Shown here piece after piece: positions 57,070-64,000 of a DNA stretch of 64,000 bases. The translations under genes were made by a program, and so were the position numbers. The notes beneath the pieces are model-generated. The model worked only from the letters and a program-made list of their open reading frames with translations. It ran no database searches and was not told the origin of the DNA. Source of the stretch: Diplonema japonicum. Taxonomy: Eukaryota > Euglenozoa > Diplonemea > Diplonemida > Diplonemidae. Within the stretch, counting starts at the first letter, position 1. Each line of letters begins with the position of its first letter. The stretch spans positions 372,001-436,000 of the forward strand of contig OZ025662.1 of the NCBI GenBank assembly GCA_964019335.1, read 5' to 3'.

Positions 57070-57519
57070 ATGCAACAAAACACTACAAAGTACGTCGCAC
57101 GCGACCCCGACAGCAGTGGAAGTGAGGAGGACAGTGACGAGGACCTTAAGCAAGATGCAAAAAAGAAACAGTTAGATCCCTTCCCGATCTTCATGCCAGA
57201 GACGCCTGGTAAAAAGAAGAAGAAGAGGATATACGGGAAGGGTCCTGTGGTCCCAGCAGGGATGAACATAGTTGTTGGCACTACACACCCGGTGAGGGAG
57301 GTCCAGCAAGAGGACACAAGGTTACGCCCGTGGAGGGGAAACAACTGGGGCCGCAAGCACAGGTGCATGTCGAAGTTTGTCCCTTTGGAGCACACAGTGT
57401 GGCACTCCGACACCCGCCCTCCACTTTTCGATAGCTGGCGGCCCACTTCCATCGTTGCTTATAAGGCCGTGAAGCGAAAGCCCCCGCCTTACAGGAGCAA
57501 GCTTCCGTCCATTTCTTAG
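57070..57519 (+). CDS. Unrecognised 149-aa basic/acidic protein
   Basis: ATG 57070 to TAG 57517-57519, single exon. The N-terminal third is a Ser/Asp/Glu-rich acidic patch (D-S-S-G-S-E-E-D-S-D-E-D) followed by a K-K-K-K-K-R basic patch. The remainder has several Trp, Pro and Arg residues (R-P-W-R-G-N-N-W-G-R-K-H, V-W-H-S-D-T-R-P-P-L-F-D-S-W-R-P). Composition and lack of low-complexity codon runs support coding. The acidic/basic start is common in nucleolar or nuclear proteins; this is only an analogy. No domain recognised. Confidence 0.6.
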   Translation: MQQNTTKYVARDPDSSGSEEDSDEDLKQDAKKKQLDPFPIFMPETPGKKKKKRIYGKGPVVPAGMNIVVGTTHPVREVQQEDTRLRPWRGNNWGRKHRCMSKFVPLEHTVWHSDTRPPLFDSWRPTSIVAYKAVKRKPPPYRSKLPSIS

Positions 57520-57681
57520 GTTTGAAGGCCACTACTTACCCCCTCCTCCTTACGTAGCAGCGGTATTTTCTTCTTTCCAGAAGAATTCTTTTTTTTTTTC
57601 CCTCTCGTTTCGTCTGACTTTGGTCTCCTTTTTTTATCTTTTCCCCCATTGTGCGGCAACGACGTCTTTTCCGGTTGTCTG

Positions 57682-57720
<39 letters not shown>

Positions 57721-57977
57721 CATTGGCACCTTGGCCAGTTCTACTTTTTATTTATTTATTTGTTAAGGGTGGTATCTGCCCTTAAACATCTCCTTTTGTC
57801 ATGTTTTTTTTTTTCCCCCGTTCGTGTGTGGTTTTCTGTATGGCACGTTTTTCTTTTGGGGCCCTTTCTTCGTGAAAGCATTTCCCACAACAACAGGAAC
57901 AAAGGGCAGAGGGGGGGGGGGGGGGGGGGGGAGCGCCCGCTTTCATCTTTGATCAAAAAAAAAAAGGAGAGGGGAAA
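57520..57977. other. Low-complexity spacer
   Basis: A run of about 32 (57681-57713), T-rich parts and a G run of about 20 (57911-57930). No gene seen. Confidence 0.6.
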
Positions 57978-59051
57978 ATGATCAAAACCACGCAGAAGTT
58001 GCTGTACAAAGTGTATGGAGGAAAGGTATGCAATGCTTATTACAGGGGAAGAAAAAAAAATGAGGGGGAAAAAAAAAATAGTTGTTTATGGACATGAATG
58101 TGTGGAGCACGCTAGAGCCGCACGCGGAGAAGTTTAAGGTTTGAACGAGGGCAACGGGGCAAAAAAAAAAAAAAAAAAAAAAAAAATCTACAGTTTGAGA
58201 ATATCCCCGTGGACCCCAACGTAACGGGATTGGTGCTTCCTTTGGAGATTGGGGGTAAAATTGCTTCGGGGAATTGGATGACGACAGAGCTTAAAAGGCT
58301 TGAACCTATAGAAACGCTTACAAAAAGCCAGCTGGCGGACCTTGGGAACAGGTTTGGATGGCACTGCAGCAGCACGATGGGCAAGGGCCAGCTGCTGAAC
58401 GGCGTGCGACGCGCAGCGCGACTGGAAAACAACAAGAAACCGTCTGTTAAGGGCAACATCCTCAAAGAGGTGTTTAAATCATGGCCGCGGCTGTACCACC
58501 AACGAGAGTTTGAACGACCATACCTGACAAAAAGGATCCAGGTCCTAGAGCTCGGCCCCTTTGAAGTACTGCTTGGCGGTTTGGAACGACCATTGGTCAC
58601 CAACATACAGTTCTCATCTGAAATGCCTCTCACTAAGGACGGCGCACCCGACATCAGGATAGGTGTGGACGTTGCGAGGAGAAGTCATTATCTCCTCCCC
58701 GAGCTTGCCTCCAAGGGCCTTCTTGGGAGTCTTTATGGTGTCGACGATCTCGACCTGAGCCGTGTTGCCCCGTACGGAGCAACCCCCTCTGCATCTCCCG
58801 GCAAGGTCCGCCACGGGACCACCAGGCTCTACCACGATGACAAGGTGCGCCCCCACTGGGCCGTAATCAACGGTGACGTGAAATCGCACCCCAGGACACC
58901 CCTCTCCATCAAGCCCACGCCCCTCATCGAACGGCAATGGGCAGAGAGAAAGGAAGATTACACCGGCGAGGGTGCCGCGCCCACCACCACACCTACCTCC
59001 GACTCCGCCTCCAAAAAATCCAAAAAAAAATGGGAGGGATGGAACATGTAA
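57978..59051 (+). CDS. Unrecognised 320-aa protein, three exons
   Basis: Exons 57978-58025, 58082-58138 and 58194-59051, phase-0 GT-AG introns of 56 and 55 nt, both with A runs before the acceptor (tag and ctacag). The spliced N-terminus reads M-I-K-T-T-Q-K-L-L-Y-K-V-Y-G-G-K and is basic and amphipathic, so it could be a mitochondrial presequence. The body is globular with no membrane segment: it contains W-H-C-S-S-T-M-G-K-G-Q-L-L-N-G and H-W-A-V-I-N-G-D-V, and ends in a Thr/Ser/Lys-rich tail. No domain recognised; an organellar ribosomal or assembly protein is one possibility. The exon structure is supported by uninterrupted frame and consensus splice sites, not by homology. Confidence 0.62.
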
Positions 59052-59175
59052 AACCGAAAAAAAAAACCACCTTTACGACCACAGCCCCCCTCAGTGTCTG
59101 TTTTTTTAAATTATTATTCTGTATTATCTTTTATCATTTTTTAGCCTTTCTTTGCAGCTGGGAGGAGTTGGTGCC

Positions 59176-62001
59176 ATGCAGCCCGGGGATAACATGGCGC
59201 AGACTATCGCAGAAATTGTGAGGGGTGTGCAGGAGCGCCCTCTGGAGGACCTCTCGCAGCACGACAGGACAGAGGTAGAGAAGCTAATTGACACGGTGCC
59301 CATGAAAGTCCCAACTATCACGATCGAGCAGCCCAGCGTGCGTAGGCAGATGCCAGATAGGGTTGAGGTCATTCGGATGCCGTCACAAGCACGCGGCCCT
59401 GTAAGTGTTCACATCCCAGAAGTGTGCATCCCATCGTCGCCTGTTGTGCCTGTCGTGTCCACGCTGTTCAAGAGGCGGGAGGAGAGCGAGCCTGCCAAGG
59501 AACCTAAAAAAGAAGAACCCCTTCCCCGAGAGAAGCCATGTCCCGCCAACGACTGGACGAGTGTTTCCAACATCACCGTAAGCAATGCAAGGGAGGAGGA
59601 CGCGCCCATGAATAGCATCTTCGCAGGCTTGCACAAAGCTCAGCAGGATGCTAGCCAGCTCCACAACGAGAACCGCCAGAAGGTAGAGGGGTGGTACAAA
59701 GACCGCCTTCACCGTGAGAGGGCCGTCTGGACGCAGAAGAACGAGTCTCTGATGGAGACGCTCAACGCGGTGATTGAAGAGAAGGTGGAGCTAGAAGCCC
59801 AGCTCTTAGAGTCACAGCGCAAGTTGGACACCACGTACACATATACACCCTGCAGTCAGTGCGCAGAAGGGGTTGCAGAGGTGAATGTGCTCACAAAAAG
59901 AACCGCGCACCTTGAAGAGGAACGCACCCAGAACTTGGCCCGGCTCGACACCACACGCGAGCAGAACACACACCTCACAGCACTGCTGGACCAGGAAAAG
60001 CGCCGCTCAGCTGACCTTGATGCGAAACATACAGCTGCAATCTCCAACATGGCAGCAGCGGAGGCGCAGCTGCAGGCTGTCTTGGTAGAGTCGCAAGCAC
60101 CATGCAAACAGTGCGCCAGCGGCGTGCAGGAGCTTGCTTCGCTCTCTAAACGGATCATTGCACTGGAAGAGGAGCGTGCCCAGCAGTTGGCGAGGCTCGA
60201 CACCATCCGCGAGCAGAACACCCACCTCACTGCGCAGTGCGACCAGGAGAGGGCTCGTACCGCAGAACAGGACGACAAGCTGCATTCCTCAGTTGCAGCA
60301 GCAAGCACTTTCGAGAGACAGTTCCAAACTTCCCAGAGACAGCAACAGAGGCTTAGCGATGAGAAAAAGGTATGCCCTTGTAACACCACCCATATACGAC
60401 AGGAGCTCTTGCATGAACTGGAAGGTCTAAGATCACAGGTTGCTCGCTTGGAGACACAGGCGATGGAGATTGCTGCTAAAAGGAAAGAAGAGAACAGCGC
60501 AACAGAAGATGTCAGCAAGGAAATCCAACGGCTTAAGATTGAGACAGAGAAGTCGAAGGCTTGGGCAGAACAGCTTGAGGAATGTGAGAAGGAGGCGACT
60601 GTTAAGCTTACGAGGGCTACTAATGAACTGAAGGAAACGGAGAATAAACACGAGGTGCAGGTGAGAAGGCTGAACACGCAAATAACGGAACTGAAGTCCG
60701 CATTAGACAAAGCCCTCAGGGAAGGTGCCGAAGGGAATGTGTTGAAGGCGAGAATAGAGAAAGCAGAGCGAGAGGTGAAAGCGGCGAAGGTACGCTATGA
60801 AGAACTGGACGAAAAGTACCAACACGTGATGGAGAAGTACAGTGTGCATGGCGACGCGGTAGGGGTGCTGGACGACGTCACGAACAGGTACATGCAGGAG
60901 AGGGCCTTGAGGAGGAAGTATTACAACCAGCTCGTGATGCTCAAGGGGAACATCAGGGTGGTGTGCAGGGTGCGTCCTACAGCGAGCGTAGAGACAATTC
61001 CATATGTGGTGGAGAACGAAGCCATGGGCGTCACCTTGAAGAACGGGAAGCAGCGTGGGTTCAAGTTCGACTCGATCTTCCCGCAGAACAGCACGCAGGA
61101 ACAGGTGTACGGGACAGCGGAGGACATGACGCAGTCCTTGCTCGATGGGTACAACGTGTGCATCATGGCGTACGGCCAGACAGGGTCGGGGAAGACCTAC
61201 ACAATGTTCGGTGATGAGAAATTCATGGTTGACGAGGAGGTGCGGGGGATCGTACCGAGGATCCTGAAAGGATTTTGGTCCGCCGCCACTGTTCTGCCCA
61301 ACACGGTATTCACGGCTTCGCTGTCAATGGTGGAGATCTACTGCGGGGAGGTGCGTGACCTCCTCACCGACGCCCCGCACACCAACCCGTCCACTGAGAC
61401 GGCCAAGTACATGATGGGCTCCGAGGTTATCACGCACAAGATGGTTCCAGTGGGCAGCCTGCAGGAATGCTTTGAGTTGATCACCGCGGGGTACCGACAC
61501 AGAACGCAGGCTGCCACGCTTTGTAACGAAAGATCATCGCGCAGCCACTGCTTGGTGACACTTCACTACAAAAGCAAGCTGAAAGGGGAGGGGTTGGAGA
61601 AAACAGGAGAGATATCATCCCGGATGGTGCTGGCAGACCTTGGGGGCTCGGAGTGCGTGACAACAGCAGGCTTGGGAGGCGTGCAAGTGAGGGAGTGCAG
61701 TCATATCAACAAATCTCTCTCCGCACTCTCTGACGTCTTGGGGGCTCTTAGCGCAGGGCGGTCGCACATTCCTTACAGGAACTCTAAGCTAACCCACATC
61801 TTGTCGGACTGCCTCGGTGGCGATGCCAAGATGCTTCTCTGTGTAAACATGAACCCCTCCAAAGCCCACGCGACGGAAACGCTGCACACGCTAAGCTTCG
61901 GGCACCGTGCCAGGCAGATCAAGCGCGGCCCCGCTGCAAGGCACTTCGTTGCAGAGCGTTCTCAAAGCCCCATTAGATCTGACTTCCCCGAAGCACCTTA
62001 G
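59176..62001 (+). CDS. C-terminal-motor kinesin (kinesin-14-like)
   Basis: 941 aa from ATG 59176, which follows an acceptor-like tttctttgcag. Residues 1-170 lack clear domains; about 170-560 form a coiled coil with two Cys-containing repeats (C-S-Q-C and C-K-Q-C, each followed by L-E-E-E-R-x-Q-x-L-A-R-L-D-T). The motor begins after a neck with Y-N-Q-L-V-M-L-K-G-N-I-R-V, the kinesin-14 neck/motor junction, and fills residues about 590-920: P-loop GQTGSGKT (667-674), switch I NERSSRSH (784-791), switch II D-L-G-G-S-E (821-826; usually D-L-A-G-S-E), and H-I-P-Y-R-N-S-K-L-T. A C-terminal motor with this neck is the minus-end-directed class, working in spindles or transport. A 33-nt GT-AG stretch (60370-60402) could be an intron but is also open and Cys-bearing. 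Confidence 0.94.
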   Translation: MQPGDNMAQTIAEIVRGVQERPLEDLSQHDRTEVEKLIDTVPMKVPTITIEQPSVRRQMPDRVEVIRMPSQARGPVSVHIPEVCIPSSPVVPVVSTLFKRREESEPAKEPKKEEPLPREKPCPANDWTSVSNITVSNAREEDAPMNSIFAGLHKAQQDASQLHNENRQKVEGWYKDRLHRERAVWTQKNESLMETLNAVIEEKVELEAQLLESQRKLDTTYTYTPCSQCAEGVAEVNVLTKRTAHLEEERTQNLARLDTTREQNTHLTALLDQEKRRSADLDAKHTAAISNMAAAEAQLQAVLVESQAPCKQCASGVQELASLSKRIIALEEERAQQLARLDTIREQNTHLTAQCDQERARTAEQDDKLHSSVAAASTFERQFQTSQRQQQRLSDEKKVCPCNTTHIRQELLHELEGLRSQVARLETQAMEIAAKRKEENSATEDVSKEIQRLKIETEKSKAWAEQLEECEKEATVKLTRATNELKETENKHEVQVRRLNTQITELKSALDKALREGAEGNVLKARIEKAEREVKAAKVRYEELDEKYQHVMEKYSVHGDAVGVLDDVTNRYMQERALRRKYYNQLVMLKGNIRVVCRVRPTASVETIPYVVENEAMGVTLKNGKQRGFKFDSIFPQNSTQEQVYGTAEDMTQSLLDGYNVCIMAYGQTGSGKTYTMFGDEKFMVDEEVRGIVPRILKGFWSAATVLPNTVFTASLSMVEIYCGEVRDLLTDAPHTNPSTETAKYMMGSEVITHKMVPVGSLQECFELITAGYRHRTQAATLCNERSSRSHCLVTLHYKSKLKGEGLEKTGEISSRMVLADLGGSECVTTAGLGGVQVRECSHINKSLSALSDVLGALSAGRSHIPYRNSKLTHILSDCLGGDAKMLLCVNMNPSKAHATETLHTLSFGHRARQIKRGPAARHFVAERSQSPIRSDFPEAP

Positions 62002-62061
62002 ATGTAGATTTTACATAGATTAGAATTTATTGCCGGTTTTATTATCCCCCCCCCCCCTTTA

Positions 62062-62389
62062 TTATTTCTTTCTGAAAATTGGCAAAACATAAAATAAGAA
62101 GTCCGCCATTAACTGCCCTTCCTTATCAGTGCCATTCTGAGAAGCCACGAAATCGTGAAGATCCCCCGGCGGCTTCTGCTTTCGAGTGGTGGTTCCGCAA
62201 ACCGTGCTTTCTGCATGCCAGCTCGTGCGCCTGTCGGAGAACTCCTTTTCCGACCGGGTCTGGTACTGCTCTCGGAGCTTCTCGGCCTTCAGGTCCCTCT
62301 GGCCTTCATTGGTCGGGCAGAGGATCATAGCATTCCCTACCGCGAACCCTGGGCTTGGGTGGTGCTTCAATTAACAAATTCACTGACAT
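62062..62389 (-). CDS. Possible small minus-strand gene
   Basis: Normal-complexity DNA between the kinesin and NOM1 genes. On the minus strand a 102-codon frame ends at 62062 and contains a convincing charged helix (D-L-K-A-E-K-L-R-E-Q-Y) and D-R-R-T-S-W-H. It has no upstream ATG of its own other than one at about 62326. An ATG at 62389 in another frame reads M-S-V-N-L-L-I-E-A-P-P-K-P-R-V and would join it if a 37-nt GT-AG intron is removed. This is a conjecture; + strand frames over the same bases look less protein-like. No family recognised. If real, it is the only minus-strand host gene in the window. Confidence 0.3.
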
Positions 62390-62452
62390 TTTACCAGGTT
62401 TTGTGCAAGTTCCTGGGGGGTATAGGAAGGTACACAAAAAAAAAAGGAGAAA

Positions 62453-64000
62453 ATGGGAGGCAAAAAAGGAGGAAAGGGCGGTGGGAAAGGTGGAAAGGGC
62501 GGCGGGAAAGGAGGTGGAATAGGAGGAAAAGGGAAGAAGGGCGCCACCGCGGTATCATTCCCGAAGTCAGACAAGATGAAGCGAAGGATGGATAGGAAGG
62601 ACGCGAGAAAGGCAAAGAAGACAGCCAAGGACGTCTACGCAAGAAGACACAGCAAAACGAAGCAGGACGAGCCGACACCCCCCGCTCTCGAAGCGACGAA
62701 AGTTACAGCAAAACCCGAAGAAACAACACCTGTACTGAAGCAGAAGAAGGTAATGAAGAGGAGGCTTGTCGTACTAATGGACAACCCCACCGAGAATATC
62801 ACGAAGAAGAAGAAAGTAACCTTTGAAACAGATGTAGAAGAGAAACCAGAAGAAGAAGTCGAGATAGAAGAAGAAAAAGAAGAAGAAGAAGAGGAAAAGC
62901 CCGAAGAACCAAAACCAGCAGCATATGTCCCTCCTTCTTTAAGAGCGAAGATGGCCGCAGCGCCAGACGACGAGCTGCGTCTCAAGATCCGTGCGCTTCT
63001 CAACAAGACATCTTTGGACAACCTGAAGCACATGGTGAAAGACGTTTCCGCGGTTAGCGATGGTGTCTCGAAGCACGACTTCAGCACAGTTCTCTCAAGG
63101 GGGCTTGTCGGTTCGGTGTGTGACCCTATCCGTTTGAACTCTGCCTTCATCTTCCCCTACGCCGCGCTTGTCAAGATCGTCGCTGCAATGGTGAACGACG
63201 GTGTGTCTGCTGCACTGTGTGCTTGCCTCTGCAGTACCTTGAAAGCCTTCATCGAGGCTTCCGACAGAACACGCGCCATAAACGCTATTCTGTTTTTCGT
63301 CCATCTCCACGCTACTGGAGTCATCGACTCCACCCTCATCAACAGTATCATCAGAATGCTGTGCAGATCCCTCGATCAGGAGCTGCACACGGAGCTTCTT
63401 GTTGTCCTTGTCTCGGTAGGCGGTGCGACTCTTCGTTCCGAGAACCCCACCGCACTGCGCGACGTCATCGCATACGCGCAGAGCAAACTCCAAAAAATGG
63501 ACGAGTCAAAGATTGCAGGGGGCACAGTGAGGGGCCGCATTCTCAAGGACCTTCTCGAGTCCATGCGGTCTGCAAAGGGGCAGAAATCCTTCGGCGTTCA
63601 GGAGCGTAAAATGGACACCACCGCACGCGACCTCACAGCAAAGATCTCCGGAGGAATCCTCGCTTCGATGAAGATAAAACACCCCATAGTCCACAAGGTG
63701 ACGTGGAACCAATGCATGGGGGAGAAGAAGGGAATGTGGTGGCTGGACATCGCAAAAGGTCTCGCAAAGGAGGTGGAAGACTCAGAAGACGACGAAGATC
63801 TACCAATGGAAGATGACGAGGAAGAAATGCCCGAAGGAGAAGAAATGGAGGAGGAAGAAGAAGAAGAAACACCAGAAGAAGAAATGGAAGAAGAAGAAGA
63901 AGAAGAAGAAGAAGCAACGCACAACAACAAACGATCAATCCAAGAAATCGCCGCCGGGCATCGCCTGCTAAACACGCCATTGAAACGAAGCATCTTTAGG
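62453..64000 (+). CDS. NOM1: NOM1/SGD1-like nucleolar MIF4G protein (5' part)
   Basis: Open from ATG 62453 to the last base of the window (516 codons, no stop), so the 3' end is missing. N-terminus: Gly/Lys repeats (G-G-K-K-G-G-K-G), then basic and acidic patches, then Y-V-P-P-S-L-R, the signature just before the MIF4G domain in this family. The helical MIF4G domain spans about 178-430 (L-R-x-K-I-R-A-L-L-N-K, A-L-V-K-I-V-A-A-M-V, L-L-V-V-L-V-S-V-G-G-A-T-L-R, R-I-L-K-D-L-L-E-S-M), followed by W-W-L-D-I-A and a long Glu run. An MA3 domain is expected downstream. NOM1/SGD1 works in 40S ribosome biogenesis and binds eIF4A-type helicases in the nucleolus. Confidence 0.86.
   Translation, partial: MGGKKGGKGGGKGGKGGGKGGGIGGKGKKGATAVSFPKSDKMKRRMDRKDARKAKKTAKDVYARRHSKTKQDEPTPPALEATKVTAKPEETTPVLKQKKVMKRRLVVLMDNPTENITKKKKVTFETDVEEKPEEEVEIEEEKEEEEEEKPEEPKPAAYVPPSLRAKMAAAPDDELRLKIRALLNKTSLDNLKHMVKDVSAVSDGVSKHDFSTVLSRGLVGSVCDPIRLNSAFIFPYAALVKIVAAMVNDGVSAALCACLCSTLKAFIEASDRTRAINAILFFVHLHATGVIDSTLINSIIRMLCRSLDQELHTELLVVLVSVGGATLRSENPTALRDVIAYAQSKLQKMDESKIAGGTVRGRILKDLLESMRSAKGQKSFGVQERKMDTTARDLTAKISGGILASMKIKHPIVHKVTWNQCMGEKKGMWWLDIAKGLAKEVEDSEDDEDLPMEDDEEEMPEGEEMEEEEEEETPEEEMEEEEEEEEEATHNNKRSIQEIAAGHRLLNTPLKRSIFR

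Noticed and set aside
1-64000. tRNA, rRNA or CRISPR features
   Set aside because: I looked for B-box-like GGTTCGA-NTCC signals, rRNA-like stretches and regular spacer arrays and saw none. The repeats in the giant gene are protein-coding.
1-64000. Kinetoplastid or dinoflagellate origin based on unidirectional genes
   Set aside because: No known spliced-leader sequence was seen, introns are ordinary GT-AG and frequent, and piggyBac elements do not discriminate. Orientation alone is not enough.

Overview
The window is nuclear DNA from a unicellular eukaryote that I cannot place in a group. Evidence: spliceosomal GT-AG introns (mostly 37-85 nt), eukaryote-only proteins (SYS1, VPS4 with MIT domain, 26S proteasome lid subunit RPN5, a C-terminal-motor kinesin, a NOM1/SGD1-type MIF4G protein) and piggyBac DNA transposons. 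Coding DNA is moderately GC-rich and ordinary. Non-coding DNA is dominated by A, T and some G or C homopolymer runs of 10-45 bases, which create many spurious lysine- or phenylalanine-rich ORFs. All confidently called host genes lie on the + strand.

Layout: 1-240, 3' end of an unrecognised gene; 488-967 SYS1; 1112-2572 VPS4 (3 exons); 2607-3857 a decayed piggyBac element; 4716-5483 a small protein with one filamin/Ig-like domain; 5650-7653 an RBM26/27-like RNA-binding protein (5 exons). From 7985 to 30984 runs a single giant gene (about 7,620 aa, 4 exons) for a coiled-coil/repeat protein, followed at 31705-36309 by a 1,508-aa relative (3 exons) that shares its two-domain beta-sandwich module almost base for base. 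36524-39018 and 40482-42630 are tandem paralogues with an N-terminal motif, a PDZ-like domain and a 10-TM drug/metabolite-transporter-like half. 43515-44429 is a triple cold-shock-domain protein, followed by GC-rich mobile-element debris (44600-45722).

Further along: 46902-47243 an SCP2-domain protein; 47764-49305 a 7-TM protein; 49563-50187 probable retroelement debris; 51209-52426 an FtsJ/RrmJ-type rRNA 2'-O-methyltransferase; 52615-55709 RPN5, whose first intron contains a second piggyBac element; 56359-56700 a second, nearly identical SCP2 gene; 57070-57519 and 57978-59051 two unrecognised proteins; 59176-62001 a kinesin-14-like motor; 62062-62389 a doubtful minus-strand small gene; 62453-64000 the N-terminal part of NOM1/SGD1, cut by the window edge.

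Most genes are unrelated housekeeping functions (Golgi/ESCRT trafficking, RNA processing, proteasome, microtubule motor). The unusual part is 4.7-36.3 kb, where three genes carry Ig/filamin-like domains and two of them embed these in long coiled coils; this looks like a lineage-specific structural scaffold family. Other themes are homogenisation of paralogous segments (giant gene/relative, within the giant gene, PDZ-transporter pair, SCP2 pair) and introns whose 3' ends are often preceded by poly(A) rather than a pyrimidine tract.
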